From Gemmatimonadaceae bacterium (GTDB lineage Bacteria; Latescibacterota; UBA2968; UBA8231): 64,000 nucleotides of DNA. Shown piece by piece: positions 27,095 through 36,182 of the stretch. Position numbers and translations under genes: made by a program. Each line of letters starts with the position of its first letter. Positions within the stretch are counted from its first letter, which is position 1. Below the pieces are notes generated by a model. It was not told the origin of the DNA and made no database searches. It was given only the letters and a program-made list of their open reading frames with translations. The stretch covers positions 1 to 64,000 of the forward strand of contig PBSR01000038.1 in the NCBI GenBank assembly GCA_002726335.1, in the 5' to 3' direction.

Positions 27095-27277
27095 TGTCGT
27101 GTCTCAGAAATCCGTCAACATTCTGACGCCGAGCCATCCGTGCTCACTGCGTTGCGCTCACTCTGTGGGTCCACTGACCCACATCGATCGCGCGCCTTGT
27201 ACCGACCCACCTTCGGCGGGTGCCCCGGGTGTCTCGACGCCCGAATTTGTCGACCTATCTCTGAGACACGACACTAG
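27091..27277. mobile_element. MITE-like element with 18-bp terminal inverted repeats
   Basis: CTAGTGTCGTGTCTCAGA at 27091-27108 is repeated in perfect inverse orientation at 27260-27277. Pairing continues imperfectly inward, and GTGGGTC/GACCCAC forms a hairpin in the centre. No ORF is present. The bases can be parsed as TA (27092-27093), a 181-bp body with 15-bp inverted repeats, and TA (27275-27276). This matches the TA target-site duplication of IS630/Tc1-mariner transposons. The stop codons of both convergent neighbours use these TA bases plus the first G of the repeat. No transposase is in the window, so mobilisation would be in trans. Confidence 0.7.
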
Positions 27278-30200
27278 CGCGTCGGCAGGTTCTCGACGAG
27301 TTCGGCCACCGCCCCCAGATCGTAGCGGGCGATCAGACCCCGCAGGTGGAGGGCGAGCCGTTTCTCGCTGTCACCCAATCCGTCCAGACGTTCCACCTGC
27401 AGGGTGACGTCGGTGACGCTGTGGCTGCGTGCGGCTCGGACGAGTGACGTGGCCAACTCTCCGGGCAGGGCGACGTCGGTGACCTCGGGCGAAACCGAAG
27501 GCGTAACCGGCAAGGACTCGTATTCGACGCCGAGCACCTCGGCCAGACATCCGTGGAGGGCGTCCATCTGCAGGGGCTTGTCGACGAAGCCCTGAAACCC
27601 CTCGTCACGGTACCGCTGACGCTCGTGCTCGAAGACCGACGCCGTAACGCAGACAAAGGGCACGTCGTCGAAGCCGCGGGTGCGGATCAGGGCCCGACGG
27701 GACTCCATGCCGTCCATACCCGGCAGACGCATGTCCATGAAGACGACGTCGGGGAGGGGAATGCCGGCGTCTCTTTCGATGGCCTGTTCACCGCTGTCGT
27801 AGGTTTCGACCTGCGCCCCGACCTGGGTCAGCATGTTTTCGAGAACATCGCGATTGCTGGCCACGTCATCGACGACGATGGCCCGGACCGAGAAGCCAGC
27901 TGCCAGTCGTCGGGCACCCACCTCGGCTGCCAGCTGCTGTGGGGCCAGTGCCAGCTCTGGCAGCTGCAGCACAACTCGGAAGGCGGATCCCCGGCCCGGT
28001 GTCGAGTCGAGTTCCAGCGTGCCGTCCATGAGACCGACGTGCCTCTGGACGATGGCCAGCCCCAGGCCCGTGCCGCCGAGATCGGCGCTTCCCTGCTCCT
28101 GGTGGAAGGGCTCGAAGATCGCCTCCCGATGATCCTCCGGAATGCCGGGTCCTGTGTCGGTCACCGTGAACTCATAGGCGCCGTCCTCGAGGAGCCGGAC
28201 GAGAAGCTCGATGTCACCCGTGGGGGTGAACTTGACGGCGTTGCCGAGCAGGTTGATCAGGACCTGACGGAGTTTGTTCTCGTCCGCCTCGACCACAGCG
28301 GGCGGCGTCTCGTCCACCAGACGCCAGCGGAGGCCCTTGTCGCGGCAACGGACCTCGAACATGTCGGCCATGTCCCGCACCATGGCACCCACGTCCACCG
28401 GTCCCCGGGCCACTTCCTCCCGGCCGGCTTCGATCTTCGACAGGTCCAGAACGTCGTTGATCAGGCCGAGAAGATGATGGCCACTGCTGTCGATCGTTTC
28501 CACGGCACGCTGGGCCCCCTCCTGCAGTTCGCCTGAACTGCGCAGGATCTGGGCATAGCCGAGGATGGCGTTCATCGGTGTGCGGATCTCGTGGGACATG
28601 TTGGCCAGGAATACGCTCTTGGCCCGGCTCGCCGCCTCGGCCGCTTCACGGGCTTGTGCCAGCTCCGCGTTCTGCCCGGCGAGCGTCGTGTTCGCCAGTC
28701 GCAGCCGCCTGTCGCGGCCGATGACACGCACCGACTGTACCGTGATGAGACCCGCCAGCAACAGCATCAGCGTCAGGAACCACGGCTCTCGCCAGATCGG
28801 AGCGGCCACGGTGAGGTGGGCGATGGCCGGTGTGGGGTCGACGTTGAAGTCCAGGTCACGGGCCCTGACCTCGAACCGATGGGTGCCACTATCGAGGGAG
28901 AGCAGGACCTGCTCCATCTTCGACGAGAAACTCGACCAGGTGCCCCCGTCGAGTCGCCAGGAGTACTGCATCTGGCCCTGGCTGGAGTCGCGCCAGCGGT
29001 CGACGCCAGCCCAGTTGACGACGGTGTTTCCCGAAGTCCCCACCTCGGCCAATGACAGGGTGATCTCCGTCTGTGGCGGGTCGCGATCGGGTCGGTAGGC
29101 GGTCGTCTGCGACAGAGTATGGTGCTCGTTGACCCACACGGTTCCATCCAGCCCCTCGCGCAGTCCACCGGCCCAGCCGACGGCGCGATCGAGGGCGGGG
29201 TAGACGATCCACCCATGACCGTCAAAGCGGGCCACACCCTCGGTTGTGGCCGCCCATACCGTGCCATCTCCGGTGGGCAACACGTCCTGAACCGTGTTCG
29301 TCGGCAGGCCATCTTTGACGGTGTAGTTGTGCCACACGTGGTCGACAAGATGGAACACGCCATAGGTCCGCGTCGCCACCCAGAGATCACCGGCCGGGGT
29401 GCCGACGGTTCCATGGATCCAGTTGTTCAGGCCGCGGGGCTCGGGAAACACCCGCCACGTGCTGCCGTCGTAGGCGCGCAGTCGGTCCGCCCCGGTCCAG
29501 AGACGACCGTCGGCCGTCGAACCCATCGAATAGGAGTGTGTGTTGGCCCAGGGAACGTGTACGGTCCAGTTGTCCGGCCCCTGGCGGGACGGATCGATCT
29601 GCAGCAGACCGCCGCCGTGACCCCGGTCGCCGTCCCAGATGTTGTCAGAGGAGTACCACAGGTGGCCGTCGGCAGTCTCTGTCACGGCATTCGGCGCCAG
29701 GCGGAAGGCGAGACCGGGATGGATCTGTCGGTGCCAGACCGTGCCGTCGAAGCGTGCCGTCGCCGCCTCGCCGTCGTGACCACCGGAGGCCCAGATGCGG
29801 CCGTCAGACGTCGTGGCTACGCAGTTGGGTTCATCCGGGAGGCCGTCGTCGGTGTCATACCGGATCCACGCACCCGTGGCGGCCATCCGTCGTACGATGG
29901 CGATGCCGCTGGTCTCTTCTCCCGTAGGAAGCTCGACAAACCAGCGGTCACCCTCTGCCGTCTCACACTGGAAGTGCAGATCGCGGTGCGTCTGCGTCCG
30001 GCTGGCGCCCAGGTCGAGGCGGACGGCGTGTTCGCCCAGTCCCGCGATCCAGAGTGCCCCGTCGTCCGCTTCGAGCAGTCGTATACGATGGAAGGGGATC
30101 GGCGCTTCCCGGCTGCTCCAGGTCTGCCAGGATCCGTCCCGCAGCCCGTAGAGCATGAAGCCTCCGAACCAGAGAGTGCCGTCCCGCGTCTGCACCAGCG

Positions 30201-30369
30201 AGGTCTGCACCTCCACCCACTGGCCGACATCGGGCTGGTGCTGAGTCCAGCGGTCGCCATCGAAGCGATTGAGACTGCCCTGGCGAGCGTTCGACACGGC
30301 CCACACGGCGCCATCACGAGCCTGCATCAGTCGTGGCCATTCGCCAAGCCTGCAGGCCGCCGTCGCCAT
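27274..30369 (-). CDS. Hybrid sensor kinase, C-terminal frame (propeller, Y_Y_Y, HK, receiver)
   Basis: This 1031-codon frame continues the protein begun at 31342 in another frame. In order it has more two-component-regulator-propeller blades (to ~430), a Y_Y_Y domain (~445-515), a membrane helix (~526-545), a short coiled coil, HisKA with the phospho-acceptor in [15 protein letters not shown] (~593), HATPase_c ([31 protein letters not shown]) and a receiver with the phospho-Asp in [11 protein letters not shown] (~878). The C-terminal ~120 residues are helical and could be an Hpt-like tail, but no Hpt His motif is clear. It senses periplasmic signals. Its first codons are not a natural N-terminus. 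Its stop lies in the CTAG of the inverted-repeat element. Confidence 0.85.
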   Translation of the reverse strand: MATAACRLGEWPRLMQARDGAVWAVSNARQGSLNRFDGDRWTQHQPDVGQWVEVQTSLVQTRDGTLWFGGFMLYGLRDGSWQTWSSREAPIPFHRIRLLEADDGALWIAGLGEHAVRLDLGASRTQTHRDLHFQCETAEGDRWFVELPTGEETSGIAIVRRMAATGAWIRYDTDDGLPDEPNCVATTSDGRIWASGGHDGEAATARFDGTVWHRQIHPGLAFRLAPNAVTETADGHLWYSSDNIWDGDRGHGGGLLQIDPSRQGPDNWTVHVPWANTHSYSMGSTADGRLWTGADRLRAYDGSTWRVFPEPRGLNNWIHGTVGTPAGDLWVATRTYGVFHLVDHVWHNYTVKDGLPTNTVQDVLPTGDGTVWAATTEGVARFDGHGWIVYPALDRAVGWAGGLREGLDGTVWVNEHHTLSQTTAYRPDRDPPQTEITLSLAEVGTSGNTVVNWAGVDRWRDSSQGQMQYSWRLDGGTWSSFSSKMEQVLLSLDSGTHRFEVRARDLDFNVDPTPAIAHLTVAAPIWREPWFLTLMLLLAGLITVQSVRVIGRDRRLRLANTTLAGQNAELAQAREAAEAASRAKSVFLANMSHEIRTPMNAILGYAQILRSSGELQEGAQRAVETIDSSGHHLLGLINDVLDLSKIEAGREEVARGPVDVGAMVRDMADMFEVRCRDKGLRWRLVDETPPAVVEADENKLRQVLINLLGNAVKFTPTGDIELLVRLLEDGAYEFTVTDTGPGIPEDHREAIFEPFHQEQGSADLGGTGLGLAIVQRHVGLMDGTLELDSTPGRGSAFRVVLQLPELALAPQQLAAEVGARRLAAGFSVRAIVVDDVASNRDVLENMLTQVGAQVETYDSGEQAIERDAGIPLPDVVFMDMRLPGMDGMESRRALIRTRGFDDVPFVCVTASVFEHERQRYRDEGFQGFVDKPLQMDALHGCLAEVLGVEYESLPVTPSVSPEVTDVALPGELATSLVRAARSHSVTDVTLQVERLDGLGDSEKRLALHLRGLIARYDLGAVAELVENLPTR

Positions 30370-31342
30370 CGTGGGTGTACCACGTCAGGTCTGCAGCGGC
30401 GCCAGAACTCTGCAGCAACTGCCCCGAGCGTAGACCGAACCACAGGGCACCGTCCTCCTGCTCCAGGACTTCCCAGACGTGCAGCGGCTCATACCCGCCG
30501 GGAACGGGACGTCGGATCATCTCGAAGTGCAGCTCTTCCGGGAGACCGGCACGGAGCGCGGTGACACGCACCGAAGTCCCGGCGGGACCATCGACGACGT
30601 CAGTACTACCTTCGCCATCGATGTCGATGATCACGTCGCCCACCTGCAGGCCTGCCCGGTCCCCTGGACCGTCCGGCGACAGGCGCCATACTGTCCATGA
30701 AGAGCCGCCATGGCCCGGTATGTGATCGCCACGGACGACAGCAGTGCCGATCCCTTCGCCCCACAGAAGATCGACTCCCGGTACGATCACCAAGGCGAGT
30801 TCGGGGGCAAGGATCGACAGAGCCGCGGCGACATCGTCGGAGGTGTACAACGTCATCACCCCATCGCGCAGGCGGAGGGCGCCCCAGTCGGTGGCCACCC
30901 AGACCGTGCCATCAGGGCCCGCGTGCAGCCCGTTTACCGGCCACGGCAGGACGCTGCCGCCTGGGTGTACCGGCACCCATGAGCCGTCCCGGTAGCGACT
31001 GATCCCGCGGCGGGAGCCGGCGTACACCACTCCGTCAGCTGTTCCCAACACATGGAGAACCGGCGCCCCGAGAACCCCGTCCTCAGGTGTGAATTCGGTC
31101 CAGGTATCACCGTCGTAGCGCAGGACACCGGCATCGACACCGAACCACATGGCGCCGTCGGCTGACTGTGTCAGCGCCGACAGGCCTCTGCCCTTCAGTT
31201 CATCGTAGGAGCGCCAACGCCACTGTTCAGTCAGTGGGTTCGGGGTCTGCGGCGCGTATGGGCGGGAGGCATGGACAGCGGCCGGAGTGGCCAGGTGGAG
31301 GATGGCCGAGATCGCCAGGCAGAGGAAGAGGAGCCGGTTCAT
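30314..31342 (-). CDS. Hybrid sensor kinase, N-terminal frame (signal peptide, propeller, PDZ)
   Basis: This frame supplies the start of the hybrid kinase: a signal peptide ([20 protein letters not shown]), regulator-propeller blades ([36 protein letters not shown]), then a PDZ-like domain at ~215-295 ([19 protein letters not shown]) and one more blade ([12 protein letters not shown]). After [13 protein letters not shown] the frame goes wrong and stops at 30314, while blade sequence [16 protein letters not shown] resumes in the next frame. The shift lies at about 30340-30362. No slippery heptamer is seen, so an indel in the genome or in the read data is more likely than programmed frameshifting. 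The start is 19 nt after the barrel protein gene. Confidence 0.78.
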   Translation of the reverse strand: MNRLLFLCLAISAILHLATPAAVHASRPYAPQTPNPLTEQWRWRSYDELKGRGLSALTQSADGAMWFGVDAGVLRYDGDTWTEFTPEDGVLGAPVLHVLGTADGVVYAGSRRGISRYRDGSWVPVHPGGSVLPWPVNGLHAGPDGTVWVATDWGALRLRDGVMTLYTSDDVAAALSILAPELALVIVPGVDLLWGEGIGTAVVRGDHIPGHGGSSWTVWRLSPDGPGDRAGLQVGDVIIDIDGEGSTDVVDGPAGTSVRVTALRAGLPEELHFEMIRRPVPGGYEPLHVWEVLEQEDGALWFGLRSGQLLQSSGAAADLTWYTHDGDGGLQAWRMATTDAGS

Positions 31343-31361
31343 CAGTCCATAGTATAGAATC

Positions 31362-32369
31362 TCAGCTCCCGAGTCGCAGTTCCCAGGCCACGACGAGCAG
31401 CAGGTTCTGGTCCGCCGTCAACTGCACGCGGTTGACGTCTTCGTATACGGGGACCTGCCAGTAGCCGCTGAGCCAGATCCCGTCGGTCAGCTTCACCCGC
31501 ACTCCGGGCGAAAGAAAGAGGGCCGATCCTCCCGTGGCGTCGACGAGTTCGGTCGTCCTCCCGGCCTCGTCGCCACCGCGCCAGCGGCCGACGATCTGGG
31601 TCAGCCATTCGACCCGTGCGTGCAGCGGGACGTGCAGGCCCGCATGTGTCAGCCACTGCGCACCGATGCGGTAGTCGCCCTTGCCGGCGGCGTTCCAGCG
31701 GCATGAGCTGCTGGCAAACCAGCGCACTTCACGTCGTGCCCCCGTGGCGCTGCCGCCATAGCCGGCGTCGATGACAACCCCCGGCGCGCCGGTGCCGGGC
31801 TGCAGCGCCGGTTCGGCCAGAACACCCTCCGCGCTGCGGATGTCGGTCGCACCGTTCGGCAGCCGCAGGCCCACGCCAAGACGTAGTTCTGACCCGTCCA
31901 GAGGGCGGAAATCAGCGCGAATCACGATGTCGGCCAGCTGAGTGAAGTCCCAACGGTTGATGCCCACATGTGTCGGCGGGCTCTCTTCTTCCTCGTCGTG
32001 GGCATGCCCGGCGACGGCCACGTGACTGTGGCGTCGATGCACGAAGGGCAGCGTCACTCCCAGATCCCAGCGCCGGCCGGCAGACCAGGTGGCACGCAGG
32101 CTCCAGTTGCGGTTCACCGTTTCGATCTCGTCGTGATCCGGACGACGAATCTGCTGGAACGCAACGTCACGGGACCCCTGGCGTGGCTGGTCCTGGTCGA
32201 TGGCTTCGTACGACAGCTGCAGGCGGAGTCCGCCGGGTGTTTCGCCGAAGTCCTGCGCCAGACTGTTGAGGTCCAGTGGGCAGCTGGCGGTACCGCACGA
32301 GGCGTCCGCCGCCTGCAACGTCAGGCAGGCGGACAGGAGCACCGCGGCGATGGTGTTGGCCGCCGTCAT
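31362..32369 (-). CDS. Putative outer-membrane barrel protein of MbnP/MbnH locus
   Basis: The 335-residue protein has a signal peptide, a mature N-terminus with two cysteines (SCGTASCPLDLNSL) and then many alternating amphipathic strands typical of an outer-membrane beta-barrel. It ends in VVAWELRLGS. A loop near residues 100-115 is rich in metal-binding residues (GHAHDEEEESPPTHVG). The start ATG 32369 overlaps the stop of the di-heme protein gene (ATGA), so the two are translationally coupled. A role as outer-membrane partner for metal uptake or release is inferred from context. No specific family was recognised. The longer frame to 32762 lies over the upstream gene. Confidence 0.65.
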   Translation of the reverse strand: MTAANTIAAVLLSACLTLQAADASCGTASCPLDLNSLAQDFGETPGGLRLQLSYEAIDQDQPRQGSRDVAFQQIRRPDHDEIETVNRNWSLRATWSAGRRWDLGVTLPFVHRRHSHVAVAGHAHDEEEESPPTHVGINRWDFTQLADIVIRADFRPLDGSELRLGVGLRLPNGATDIRSAEGVLAEPALQPGTGAPGVVIDAGYGGSATGARREVRWFASSSCRWNAAGKGDYRIGAQWLTHAGLHVPLHARVEWLTQIVGRWRGGDEAGRTTELVDATGGSALFLSPGVRVKLTDGIWLSGYWQVPVYEDVNRVQLTADQNLLLVVAWELRLGS

Positions 32370-33430
32370 TGAGCGTGCTCCTCGATGAAGCCGGGATCGG
32401 TGAGAGCCCGGAGGAAGGCGATCACGGCTGCCTGCTCGTCGACCGACAGGTTGCGTTTCACCGGCACGGCCAGCAGCAGGGGATCCAACCGGTCGTTGCG
32501 GTGGAAGCCGTTGTTGTAGTGGGCGAGTACCTCCTCGAGCGTGGAGAAACGTCCGTCGTGCATGTACGGTGCGGTGAGCTCGATGTTGCGCAGGGTGGGC
32601 GTGCGAAAATGGCCGGCCTCCCCGTCGATGTCGGTAATGTCGCCGCGACCCGGATCCTGGGGGAGGGCGTCGAGACCGTTGTTGTGGAAGCGGTTGTCGG
32701 TGAGCAGGATCGTGCCGTGACAGTGGAAGCAGTCGCCGCGCTCCGTGCCGTACACCGTCCACCCGAGCAACTCCTGATCGGTGAACTGCACATCTCCACG
32801 CAGGAACAGGTCGAAGCGTGACTCACCCGAGATGAGAGTGCGCTCGTACTGGGCGATAGCCTGCGCCACCCGGGTTCGCGTGATGGGCTCTCCAGGGAAG
32901 GCTGCTTCGAACAGGTCCGGGTATTCGGCATGCCGGCTCAGCTTGTGCTCGACGTGATCCCAGGTTTCGCCCATCTCCACCGGATTGGCAACCGGCTGCA
33001 GGACCTGGGCCTCCAGTGACTCGGCGCGGCCATCCCAGAACAAGCTGGGCGCCCAGGCCAGGTTCGCCAGACTCATGGACTGACGGGAGGTCCGGCCGGC
33101 GACGCCCTGGCTGAAGCGCTCCGGGTCCGAGAAGGCGAACTCAAGCCGGTGGCAGCTGGCGCAGGCGACGGTGCTGTCCACCGAGAGCAGAGGATTGAAG
33201 AACAGCCGCTTGCCGAGGGCCACACCTTCCACCGTCAACGGGTTGTCGGCGGGGACGGGGACTTCGGCAAAACGGGCCGGCAACGCCACTACGACCGAGG
33301 TTGTTCCCGGTGCGGCATCGGGGCCGGTACTCACCGGATCATCGCCGCCACAGCCGACGAGAAGGAGCACCGCCGGCAGCAGGGCCGGCAGCCCCCGACT
33401 ACTCGTCGTGGTCATCTTCGTCGTGGTCAT
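32366..33430 (-). CDS. MbnH/MauG-family di-heme cytochrome c peroxidase-like lipoprotein
   Basis: The protein carries two c-type heme motifs, CASCH and CFHCH, in the spacing of bacterial di-heme peroxidases of the MauG/MbnH family. LFFNPLLSVDSTVACASCH and TPTLRNIELTAPYMHDGRF are family hallmarks. The N-terminus is a lipoprotein signal (LLPAVLLLVGC with lipobox Cys), so it should sit in the periplasm on a membrane anchor. MbnH-type enzymes oxidise tryptophans of a partner MbnP protein, and such a partner is encoded directly upstream. The start overlaps the upstream gene. GTG 33451, ATG 33430 and ATG 33415 are all possible, with no clear ribosome site. Confidence 0.85.
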   Translation of the reverse strand: MTTTKMTTTSSRGLPALLPAVLLLVGCGGDDPVSTGPDAAPGTTSVVVALPARFAEVPVPADNPLTVEGVALGKRLFFNPLLSVDSTVACASCHRLEFAFSDPERFSQGVAGRTSRQSMSLANLAWAPSLFWDGRAESLEAQVLQPVANPVEMGETWDHVEHKLSRHAEYPDLFEAAFPGEPITRTRVAQAIAQYERTLISGESRFDLFLRGDVQFTDQELLGWTVYGTERGDCFHCHGTILLTDNRFHNNGLDALPQDPGRGDITDIDGEAGHFRTPTLRNIELTAPYMHDGRFSTLEEVLAHYNNGFHRNDRLDPLLLAVPVKRNLSVDEQAAVIAFLRALTDPGFIEEHAQ

Positions 33431-34175
33431 GGTCGTGCCGTCCGGAGCCACTCACGGTGAAAACAGTGGCGCCGTTGGCCTGGTGTGTCAGCTGAGCGTC
33501 GGCGTTGCCCATGATCATGCCCTGTCCCGCCAGGTCATAGACGACGGGGTCTTCGAACCACTCGTTGACATCCATGACGATGTGAATCTCGCTGTCCTCA
33601 CCGTCCACATGGAGCGACAGGGGCAGCTCGACGACGAAAGAGAAGTCGCTACCGCCGGATGGTCCGAGATGGGACAGAAAGGCTTGCGACTCGCCACCAT
33701 CGTCGAACAACCCCTCGAGCCGCATGTAGTGATACCCACCGCCCATCGGGGCCGGCCACTCCATGTTGTTGAAGTCAGAGGTGTTTGGCAGAGCCCCGGT
33801 GACATTACGCGCCGGGTCGATCCCGAAGACAAAGCGACAGGCGCTGTACTGTGCCGCGGGAACGCCGATGGCGGTGAAGCTGGTGGTGGCGGCGGAGGCG
33901 GCATTGCGGTAATGCTCGTCGCGCAGGTGGTAGGTGGCGCCGTCGTCCCGGATCAGATCGATGTCCGTGACGATGTACTCGAGCCGTGACACCGTGTAGG
34001 TATTGCCGGCGGCGTTGGTGTAGATCGCCATGGCGTCGATGTCGAGGGTTTCGTCGGCGATCTGGTGGTCGAAATGTACGGTGAGGGTGCCGGCATCGTC
34101 CTCGTCGTCGCCACAGGCGAGGAGGTAGAGGCTGGTGACGAGGCTGAGGGCAGCCAAACGGAACGGGTGACGCAT
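33399..34175 (-). CDS. MbnP-like lipoprotein with His/Asp-rich C-terminus
   Basis: The 258-residue protein starts with a lipoprotein signal (SLVTSLYLLAC). The mature part matches the MbnP-like domain: DAMAIYTNAAGNTYTVSRLE, YIVTDIDLI and the central MEWPAPMGGGYHYMRLEG segment. The Trp in that segment is a candidate for the kynurenine modification known for MbnP/CorA-type copper proteins when oxidised by MbnH. The tail is RHDHDHDEDDHDE, an obvious metal-binding run. ATG 34175 has AGGAG 6 nt upstream. Together with the di-heme gene downstream it forms a 'metallo-mystery pair'. Copper is the best guess for the metal; no methanobactin biosynthesis genes are here. Confidence 0.85.
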   Translation of the reverse strand: MRHPFRLAALSLVTSLYLLACGDDEDDAGTLTVHFDHQIADETLDIDAMAIYTNAAGNTYTVSRLEYIVTDIDLIRDDGATYHLRDEHYRNAASAATTSFTAIGVPAAQYSACRFVFGIDPARNVTGALPNTSDFNNMEWPAPMGGGYHYMRLEGLFDDGGESQAFLSHLGPSGGSDFSFVVELPLSLHVDGEDSEIHIVMDVNEWFEDPVVYDLAGQGMIMGNADAQLTHQANGATVFTVSGSGRHDHDHDEDDHDE

Positions 34176-34292
34176 AGGGTCTCCTGAACAGGAATACGAT
34201 GAGAGTCTGCCACACAGAACGACGTACCGGGATTGGTATCGCTGTTGTGGCAGATGGTCTGCAGCGTGCAATTCGGGCGCGAATGGGCGCGG

Positions 34293-34706
34293 TCACGCTA
34301 CGAGCCGGGGGACCTCATCGGCAGGAGACAGCAGGATGGAACGGGCTACGGGTCCACGGAGCCAGCCGGCGAGAGACAGTCTCTCCGGTGGCGACTGCAG
34401 GACCACGGGAAAGACCGTGTGCGTCGGCAGGCTGAGAATGCCGGTGCCATGGTCGTCTGGCAGGGCACAACCGACCGCCATCAAACCGGGCGAGTCACCT
34501 GCCGGCGTCGTGCTGGTCAGGCAACAGCAGGGGCCGTAGGCGGCGGTGACGGCACAACTTGTCACCGTAGGACAGCCCGATTCCGCCACACCGGCCTCGG
34601 GACCGAGAACGGCGGGGAGCAACTGGCTGATACCGACCGCATACGTGGCCAACGCTGCCAAGGCGATGACGGGGCGAATCGTGCGGATGGAAAGACCCTT
34701 AGTCAC
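34293..34706 (-). CDS. Small Cys-rich membrane-anchored protein at head of MbnP/MbnH operon
   Basis: A 137-residue protein from GTG 34706. An N-terminal hydrophobic segment (VIALAALATYAVGISQLLP) could be a signal anchor or signal peptide. Five cysteines cluster in the middle (SGCPTVTSCAVTAAYGPCCC). The C-terminus is Pro/Leu-rich and may form a second hydrophobic patch. I do not recognise the family. The position 117 nt before the MbnP-like gene on the same strand and the Cys cluster suggest metal binding. An N-terminal extension to 34742 starts with TTG and lacks a hydrophobic start. It could still be a non-coding frame, but the amino-acid pattern is protein-like. Confidence 0.5.
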   Translation of the reverse strand: MTKGLSIRTIRPVIALAALATYAVGISQLLPAVLGPEAGVAESGCPTVTSCAVTAAYGPCCCLTSTTPAGDSPGLMAVGCALPDDHGTGILSLPTHTVFPVVLQSPPERLSLAGWLRGPVARSILLSPADEVPRLVA

Positions 34707-34772
34707 GCACGCAATATCAGCGTACGATGCACAATTCGCCAATCACGCGTCCACAGTGTCTTGTGGGCCCAA

Positions 34773-36047
34773 TCAGCGGCCTGTGGGGCTCAGAGCTCGG
34801 TCCGCTTCGGTCTCCAGCGCTGGCAGCAACCGATCCAGATCCTCGCCGTTGAGGGCTCGGGTCACCCCTTGCGTCAACAGCCGTCGCACCTGCTGGTAGT
34901 TCATCACCGTGGGCTCGGCCTGACTTCTGGCCAGCAGTTCGAAGGCCATTCGATAGTATGACTCCTGCTCCGGCGCAGCGCTGCGTCTCACGGGAAAGTA
35001 GCGCGTCTCCTGCACCCACCGGCTCTGCTGCGCTGGCTCCGTGAACCACTTGAGGAACAGCCACGCCGCCAACTGCGCCTCCGCGTCTGTCTTGCACACC
35101 GCCAGGCTGCCGCCGTACACGTTGTGTCTGCCCACCGGCTCGCGTGGCAGCATGGTCACGTCCCAGGCGAAGCCCTGCACCTGCTCGCCGATGGTGTTGA
35201 TCTTCGACGAAGAACCCGTCAGAAACAGCGACTCGCCAGCGGCGAACCGGGCGACCGCCTCGTCATGACTCAGGACGGTGGCCAGGGCGCCGTATTCGTT
35301 GAGCTGGCGCAGCATGTTCAGCGACTGGCGCATGGGATCGGTGTTGAACGTGTAGGCCTGCTGCCAGACGTTCATCAACTCGCCGCCACGACTGAAGAGG
35401 ATGGATGCCAGTCGACTGGCGTCCTCCTCCAGAACGTAGCCCACCGGCTCGCCCGTACCCTGGCGGCCACTGAAAGCAGCGAGAGTCGCTTCCCGGCTGA
35501 TCCTGGCAAAGCGAGTCCAGGTCGTGGGTGGCGCATCGTAGCCCATCTCGTACAACCAGTCGGCGTTGTAGTACAGCAGCTCAACTGAGAAATTCGGTCG
35601 CAGCGCCACCTGTACACCTCCGGCGTTGTCTTTGTCGAGCAGCTCGGAGACGTAGTCCTGGCGTTCGGCGTCTGAGAGTCCCCAACGCACCGACGTCATG
35701 TACGGGGTCAGATCAACGACACCCCGCGACCGATGGTAATCGAGAGCCTGGTTGCCGTAGGCCGAGAGGAGTGTCGGCAGTTCGCGCGTCTGCAGTGCCA
35801 CCCGCATTCGATCGTAGACCTCGCCGTACCCACCGAGGTATTCGGCTTTTACCGTGATGCCGTGAGGGTTGCCGCTGTTGAACTCGGAGATCATCTCTGT
35901 CATGGCCGCGGCCAGTTGAGCGTCGTGGGAGCACCAGAAGGAGATGGTCTGACCTTCGGGGTCGACCTGCTCGAGACCGGTGGAGCAGGCGCTCAGAGCG
36001 AGGGTGCAGATCAGGACGATGGGGGCGTAGAGTCGGCGGCGAGTCAT
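34773..36047 (-). CDS. ABC transporter solute-binding lipoprotein (family 1, sugar type)
   Basis: The 424-residue protein has a lipoprotein signal ending in LALSAC and then the family 1 extracellular solute-binding fold (TISFWCSHDAQLAAAMTEMI, ELLYYNADWLYEMGYDAPPT, VYGGSLAVCKTDAEAQLAAW). Such proteins bind sugars or sugar phosphates and deliver them to an ABC permease. No permease or ATPase gene lies beside it, so it is an orphan. ATG 36047 is chosen because it gives the lipoprotein signal; the frame to 36194 would add 49 residues without signal character. It is divergent from the CHAD/SMP-30 gene. Confidence 0.87.
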   Translation of the reverse strand: MTRRRLYAPIVLICTLALSACSTGLEQVDPEGQTISFWCSHDAQLAAAMTEMISEFNSGNPHGITVKAEYLGGYGEVYDRMRVALQTRELPTLLSAYGNQALDYHRSRGVVDLTPYMTSVRWGLSDAERQDYVSELLDKDNAGGVQVALRPNFSVELLYYNADWLYEMGYDAPPTTWTRFARISREATLAAFSGRQGTGEPVGYVLEEDASRLASILFSRGGELMNVWQQAYTFNTDPMRQSLNMLRQLNEYGALATVLSHDEAVARFAAGESLFLTGSSSKINTIGEQVQGFAWDVTMLPREPVGRHNVYGGSLAVCKTDAEAQLAAWLFLKWFTEPAQQSRWVQETRYFPVRRSAAPEQESYYRMAFELLARSQAEPTVMNYQQVRRLLTQGVTRALNGEDLDRLLPALETEADRALSPTGR

Positions 36048-36182
36048 AGGGGGATAAAGACCCACAGCACGACCGGGGTCAAGCCGGTCCCAGAGCCAGC
36101 TCACTGAATCAGCCGGAAGTGCCAGTAGCCACTGCACGTTAGGCTGGACACGCCGGGGCCATCTCTGTAAGATCGCAGAGAG

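Noticed and set aside
30314..30369. Programmed ribosomal frameshift in the hybrid kinase
   Set aside because: No slippery heptamer of A/U/G runs is present at the break; an indel explains it more simply.
29119..30564. Plus-strand frame of 481 codons
   Set aside because: Antisense to the propeller part of the hybrid kinase; no motifs.
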